The notes under the pieces are model-generated. The model ran no database searches and was not told where the DNA came from. It was given only the letters and a program-made list of their open reading frames with translations. From Liolophura sinensis (taxonomy: Eukaryota > Mollusca > Polyplacophora > Chitonida > Chitonidae), in contig NC_088301.1 of NCBI RefSeq assembly GCF_032854445.1, positions 46,125,116 through 46,189,115 of the forward strand: a DNA stretch of 64,000 bases, read 5' to 3'. Numbering within the stretch: the stretch's first letter is position 1; each line of letters starts with the position of its first letter. The position numbers and the translations under genes are program-made. This document shows positions 59,526-64,000 of the stretch, piece after piece.

Positions 59526-62202
59526 AATATAGCCTTTAACAATTACTGAGGTATGTAAAAAATGTTGTTAATAGAGTCTATTAAAGTATTTAAGTGAAGA
59601 TTTCTTGAAAGTACTGTTATGGCTGATATCTGAGTTCACTAAGTTCTATAAAATTGGAACTATGTATTATATTTCCTGAGAAAGACTGTCTACTGCAAAT
59701 TATGAAAGTTATTATTTGTAGATGACATTCCAACTGGTTACATACACAACCTGTGTTATTACTCATCAACAGAACCTAAAAATAGGTACCTGACATTATA
59801 CTTGTACATGTATAACCAGTTGGGTCAGTATTATAAAATTTGGACAATATTGCTTTTGTTACTTTCTCCAAGGGGATGTTTTCCAAAATGTCAGGTACCG
59901 TCAGGTACCTGTTTTAAGGGCTAAGGATAATAATATAGATATAATCTTAATAGATAGCTATGAACTACAGCTGTTAATACAGCAACTCTCCATGATAAAT
60001 ATCTGGGCTTGTATTTATTAAGCAACTTATGATATGAATTATAAATTGCAAGTGCTTAAAAACCCAAACTCAAACTTTCCAAAAGGACTGAACTCAGAGT
60101 GCGGCTTATACAGTGATGTGCAGTACTGGCTCTAGAGCCAAACTATATTAAATGTAGCTATGTTTAAATTTATGACATAATTAAGTCTAGGGACATTATT
60201 GGTCCAGATCTGATAATGCATATGGGATGTACTAAGAGATATATACCTTTAATCATGTTGTAATGCAGCTGATGCCCAAAGTGTTTGTTCAGTTTCAACA
60301 TTACACAGCTGGGGATCCCTTAAATTTACGCAAATTCTGATCTTCTTATTAACCTTGGTAGCTGTAACTACTTGACAGTATTCAGAGCCATTCAAGTGGT
60401 CGAAGATGATGTCCCTCTCCGCCCCCCCCCCCACCCCCAACTTGCCAAATGCCAGTGGGTTACTTTGGTTTCCACCTCCCGTGAAACTGACGCCATTGTA
60501 GAAGTGACAAATTCTGTGTATAGTTTGTATTTTTTGTCATCTAATGAAGTAATATGCTGATGTACTGTATTTCCAAAACTTTGAACATCATTTACATGAA
60601 TGCTATATAAGAAAAAAAAACATAGCACCCCTTACTGGGGATTCATCTAGGCAAAAAAATAATGTTTTAATGTTTGCTTTTAAATAATAAGGATCAACGA
60701 TTAATAATGGTCAAAATGCAATGTGTGAAGTACAAGTATAAAATGAGATGTTGAAATGAAATCTGTAGGTATTAACTGTACATGCTAAGCATAAAATGTA
60801 AGACTATTAGACAGGAAATTCTTGTGGTTTGATTGCTGCTAAATATATCTGGTCAAAAGGGCAGGAATTTATTTTATATCCATGACATAAAATTGGTTTC
60901 AATACAGAAACTGGTGGACACACTAGACATTGTAGTTTCTGTTCCTGACTATATGACAGATAGAGAATCTTAATTCTGTTTCATAAATGTTTGGATATTC
61001 AATGATAAGGGTTAAATATTTTCTGGTTTCTGTTCAGACAAAATCTGTACGTATCACTGTGTCATTAGATTCCTCAACTTAGATTGCTCTGAGTAAGATT
61101 TTTAAATAAAAAAAGAGTTCAGTCATCAATTTTCACCTGTCTATATTAAATTGTAATAGGCATTTTTGTGGATTTACTGTTACAAGCAGAGTGAGCTGAA
61201 TTAATGTTGAAAATTTTCTATGCAACTTTGCCATTACCTTGACTGTAATTGTTCCATACATTCTCTACCAAAATGCTGAATATAAAAACAAAAATGTTCC
61301 CCTTTTTATTCTGAAAAGCAGGAGAAAATTTTGTGATAAAAAATGATTAGGTACAAGAATATACTTAAATGACCATACATGTGTAAATTGTTTAGAACTG
61401 TTTTTTGATCACCAGTGTTCCTTGATACTGGACCGAGACTGTCTCACAGAAACTTGAGCACCCTCCTGTTATGTGAAATATGACAGTGAAGAATGAACAA
61501 AAGATGTGTAGTGCAGTTTTTCTTTTGCCTGCAAAAAACTGCAGTTACAACACAGCATTTTGAGTAATTTTAGACGATTAGCACCTAATGAAATTAAACT
61601 ACATGTCATGAGTTCATTTTTGTTTACCTAATACTGATGAAGCCATGGTGCTAGGGGGCATATATGTTGCTACTTTTCAAGCACATATGTGAAGAGTTGG
61701 AATAAAACCCTAACTGATGTAAATGGACAAGTAGCTAGATTTCATTGGTAATGTGTGAGTGTTTGCCAGTTGTCACTGTTATCAATCCTCTGGTTTTACT
61801 TTCTATGCTGCAATCTCATATATATGTAGATATAGAATTCCTTCATAAACCAGGATTCTTCTGGTGGACAGCATCTCCAAGGCTGGTCCAGTAACCTTGT
61901 TTTAATGTGATATGTAAATGTGATGACAACACAGAATTTTTAGTGATTTTAAACTAGTGACATCTGATAAAGAAACTAACATCATTGCCCTTTTTTGTTT
62001 TTGAAATCTGTTTCTGCTTCACCATATAGTGACCATTTGCCAACTGTCATACAGTCGTGCCTACTATGGTTTTTCTCTTTATGCTGTACATAGTCTTTTA
62101 TATTACAATATTAAACCTTGATTTCATATATTACATATAATAGATATTAAATGTATGTGTGAAAGAAGATTGTGAAATATATCTCATGGTTTTCCATTTC
62201 AG

Positions 62203-62284
62203 AGTTCGCAAATGGGCAAGGGATTTTGGCCGAAAGATATTCAACACTACCAAACATGCGACTGGGATAGCTAAATTAGCCAAG
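62203..62284 (+). CDS. CACNA2D-like: Voltage-gated calcium channel alpha-2/delta subunit, exon 2
   Basis: An 82-bp exon between a pyrimidine-rich acceptor (AG at 62201-62202) and the donor GTAAAT at 62285. It completes the split codon from exon 1 and encodes VRKWARDFGRKI, then FNTTKHATGIAKLAK. This matches the start of mature alpha-2/delta subunits, where a K.W motif is followed about 15 residues later by an A...G...L pattern in a helix before the VWA_N domain. I judged the match from memory of the family; it fits the alpha-2/delta-3/4 group about as well as -1/2, so no paralogue is assigned. The exon ends in phase 0. The VWA, Cache and C-terminal parts must lie to the right of the window; I saw no exon 3 before 64000. 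Confidence 0.75.
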
Positions 62285-64000
62285 GTAAATATGCTGCATT
62301 TATGTAACATTTATATGCATATACATGATTATACACGTATACATATGTACACCTAGTACGTTCTATAAATGCCTGTTGAGCCAGTGGGTTTGTCTGGTGC
62401 TATATGCATTAGACTGTGGGAAGAATGGTGTCATTTTCACCAATACTTCATTTAAACAGTGGCAGGTTGTCACTGAGTTCCTGGAGGACACAGTCCAGGA
62501 ACTAACTGGAAACGTCTGGTCCAAATCCCAACAGGGAACCAATACAGTTGGAGTAAAGCATGGAGATTATCAGGTGTAAAGGTTGCTCTGTTGAACCTTG
62601 TTGCTTATACCTTTCATAGCTGTAGACTAAGGACATGAGCTATGGTCATGAGTGAATTTAATCAATTTCGTAAGGTCATTTGGGAATGACAAGGGCATTT
62701 TCTCATCTGATCGCTTGGCTGTCAAACTGCACTTCATGACTACGCCAATTTCAAGCATCATATCTGGTTTATCCAGTGCAGCTTGCCAATCCTTGCCCAG
62801 ATATATCACTAAAGGCAACAAAAGCTTTTTAGCTTCACTAATTGGAGGTCTCCCATTTTCTGACATTGGAGACAATCAATATTTTATATTGTATGCATCT
62901 AAGCGCTTTATGATGACAAGCTTCCATATGCTTTATTGTTTTTATGATCATCATTCATTGTGAAACACATTGAAAGGATGTTGTTTACTTCTATGTAGCA
63001 CTTGTAGGCCCATTTGAGAATAGCAAAAGGTTGCATCAATATGTGTTAAATATTTAGGTTAATCTGACAGCTTGGTGTGTAATGTAAAGTTCGTCTTTTT
63101 TCTACATGAAAGATATATTCATTGTGGAAAATTTATCATATACTGCAGAGGTTGATTGTGTGAAATCAACTAGTCAAAGAAAAACGTCCATCAAATTTGT
63201 GATATTATTCTTGGAATATGTCTATTGCATGTCTTAATTTGATTCTTATATTAGTTCACATATAGTTACAATTTTAAAATCAGATGTTAAATGACCCACA
63301 GACTTATTTTAGGAATAAGTTGTTATTACTGAGAGTATTGCATGATGTGAAGTATAAAATTGTGAACGGAAGATTATAATGTGTAAAGAGTAAAAGCCTT
63401 AATTGAAAGGATATTTGGAAGGTTGAGAAGTTGGTTAAGATGCATACAGAAATTGACAGAGTAACATCACAAAGTTTTTATATAGATAACAACTTCTGAT
63501 TTAGTTCCATGCTATATTTCTTGAAATGAATCAAAAGTTGTTATCCATGTATAGAAATTTTGTAATGTCAAGTTTAGACTTACTCCACATAAACAAACAT
63601 TTGGATAATGGTCACCTTATCATAGACATAGAACGAACTACACAAGGAACAGAATTACCGATACCCCACATGTGAATTTTGCCTGTGATATTGCATATAT
63701 GTGATATGCATCATGGGATTGTCTGTACCTTATGCATATAATAGAGGGAAGACAATATTTGGCCAGGACATGTAAAATGCTTTAAATTCCACATGGTATG
63801 AAAGTGTGCTTTGATCAAAAGGAGTTCCTTTCCAATCAGAAGATTAAAAAAGTTTCTTGGTATAGTGAAAAATTGCTTGGGGTTGTAATAAAAGTTTAAA
63901 TTTGTTGATAAGCAAATTGGTTCGTGTAAATACATTTCACCTATTTCACCAGTAGTTCATATTATGTTGATGGTAATTTAATGTGCCAGTTTGAGCTACT
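62285..64000. other. Start of intron 2 of the CACNA2D-like gene
   Basis: No further exon matching the family is visible. At 62460-62880 the DNA is less AT-rich and coding-like: the minus strand has an 82-codon frame (62627-62875), and the plus strand shows an open stretch ending at 62579. Neither is recognised. The remainder is AT-rich. Confidence 0.5.

Larger units (their letters stand above)
52140..62202 (+). other. Intron 1 of the CACNA2D-like gene (about 10 kb)
   Basis: Bounded by the donor GTGAGT at 52140 and the acceptor 'ttttccatttcag' ending at 62202, phase 2. The intron holds an inverted-repeat element (57851-58229), a tRNA-headed SINE (59355-59525), an imperfect direct duplication near its 3' end (61.5-62.1 kb), an exon-like open stretch at 52490-52738, a G run at 56747-56758 and a C run at 60422-60432. 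Frames of up to 102 codons on both strands show no recognisable domain. A long first intron is usual for this gene family. Confidence 0.65.

Noticed and set aside
62325-62579. 84-codon plus-strand frame after exon 2
   Set aside because: It starts within intron 2 and does not match the alpha-2/delta sequence expected in exon 3; no acceptor in the right phase.

Overview
This is a 64 kb stretch of an AT-rich, intron- and repeat-rich animal genome, most likely a mollusc or another lophotrochozoan. The evidence is the absence of dense open reading frames, clear eukaryotic splice signals, frequent ACATGTA-type words, and several copies of tRNA-derived SINEs of a kind I recall from mollusc genomes. 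Their 3' parts read like 'gtataagtgaaatattctt' followed by 'aaaacacc..atcaaataaataaata'. The family assignment comes from memory and was not searched.

Only three places have good evidence of protein coding. (1) On the minus strand, 400 to beyond base 1 is the start of an unrecognised secreted-protein gene: good Kozak ATG, hydrophobic signal peptide, 133 open codons running off the left edge. (2) On the minus strand, 16373-16564 is a small exon or short gene with a basic region and an F-x2-W..L..E.GL....VA.LLLD motif typical of uncharacterised metazoan proteins. (3) On the plus strand, 52045-52139 and 62203-62284 are exons 1 and 2 of a voltage-gated calcium-channel alpha-2/delta subunit gene (CACNA2D-like). 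They join in phase across a 10 kb first intron, and the gene continues beyond the right edge.

The rest is intergenic or intronic DNA whose structure is mainly repetitive. From left to right: a dispersed repeat in three copies (7.5, 12.0 and 17.8 kb); a SINE fragment (9.7 kb); a perfect 32-bp palindrome (17.1 kb); a full SINE on the minus strand (19.0-19.3 kb); a 622-bp inverted-repeat transposon with a 7-bp target duplication and an inverted terminal hairpin loop (22.0-22.6 kb); a ~33-bp minisatellite (23.9-24.3 kb); SINEs (24.8 and 28.8 kb); a 17 x 50 bp array with no length variation (25.9-26.7 kb); a nested foldback element (32.4-32.9 kb); a 22/24-bp minisatellite interrupted by a 1.1 kb insert that carries eight 98-bp hairpin repeats (43.2-45.0 kb); a short TIR element inside CACNA2D intron 1 (57.9-58.2 kb); and a tRNA-headed SINE (59.4 kb).

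The most unusual structures are the 98-bp tandem hairpin array, the element with the flipped hairpin loop, and the four-arm foldback element. I saw no rRNA, CRISPR array, phage, bacterial operon or intact transposase.
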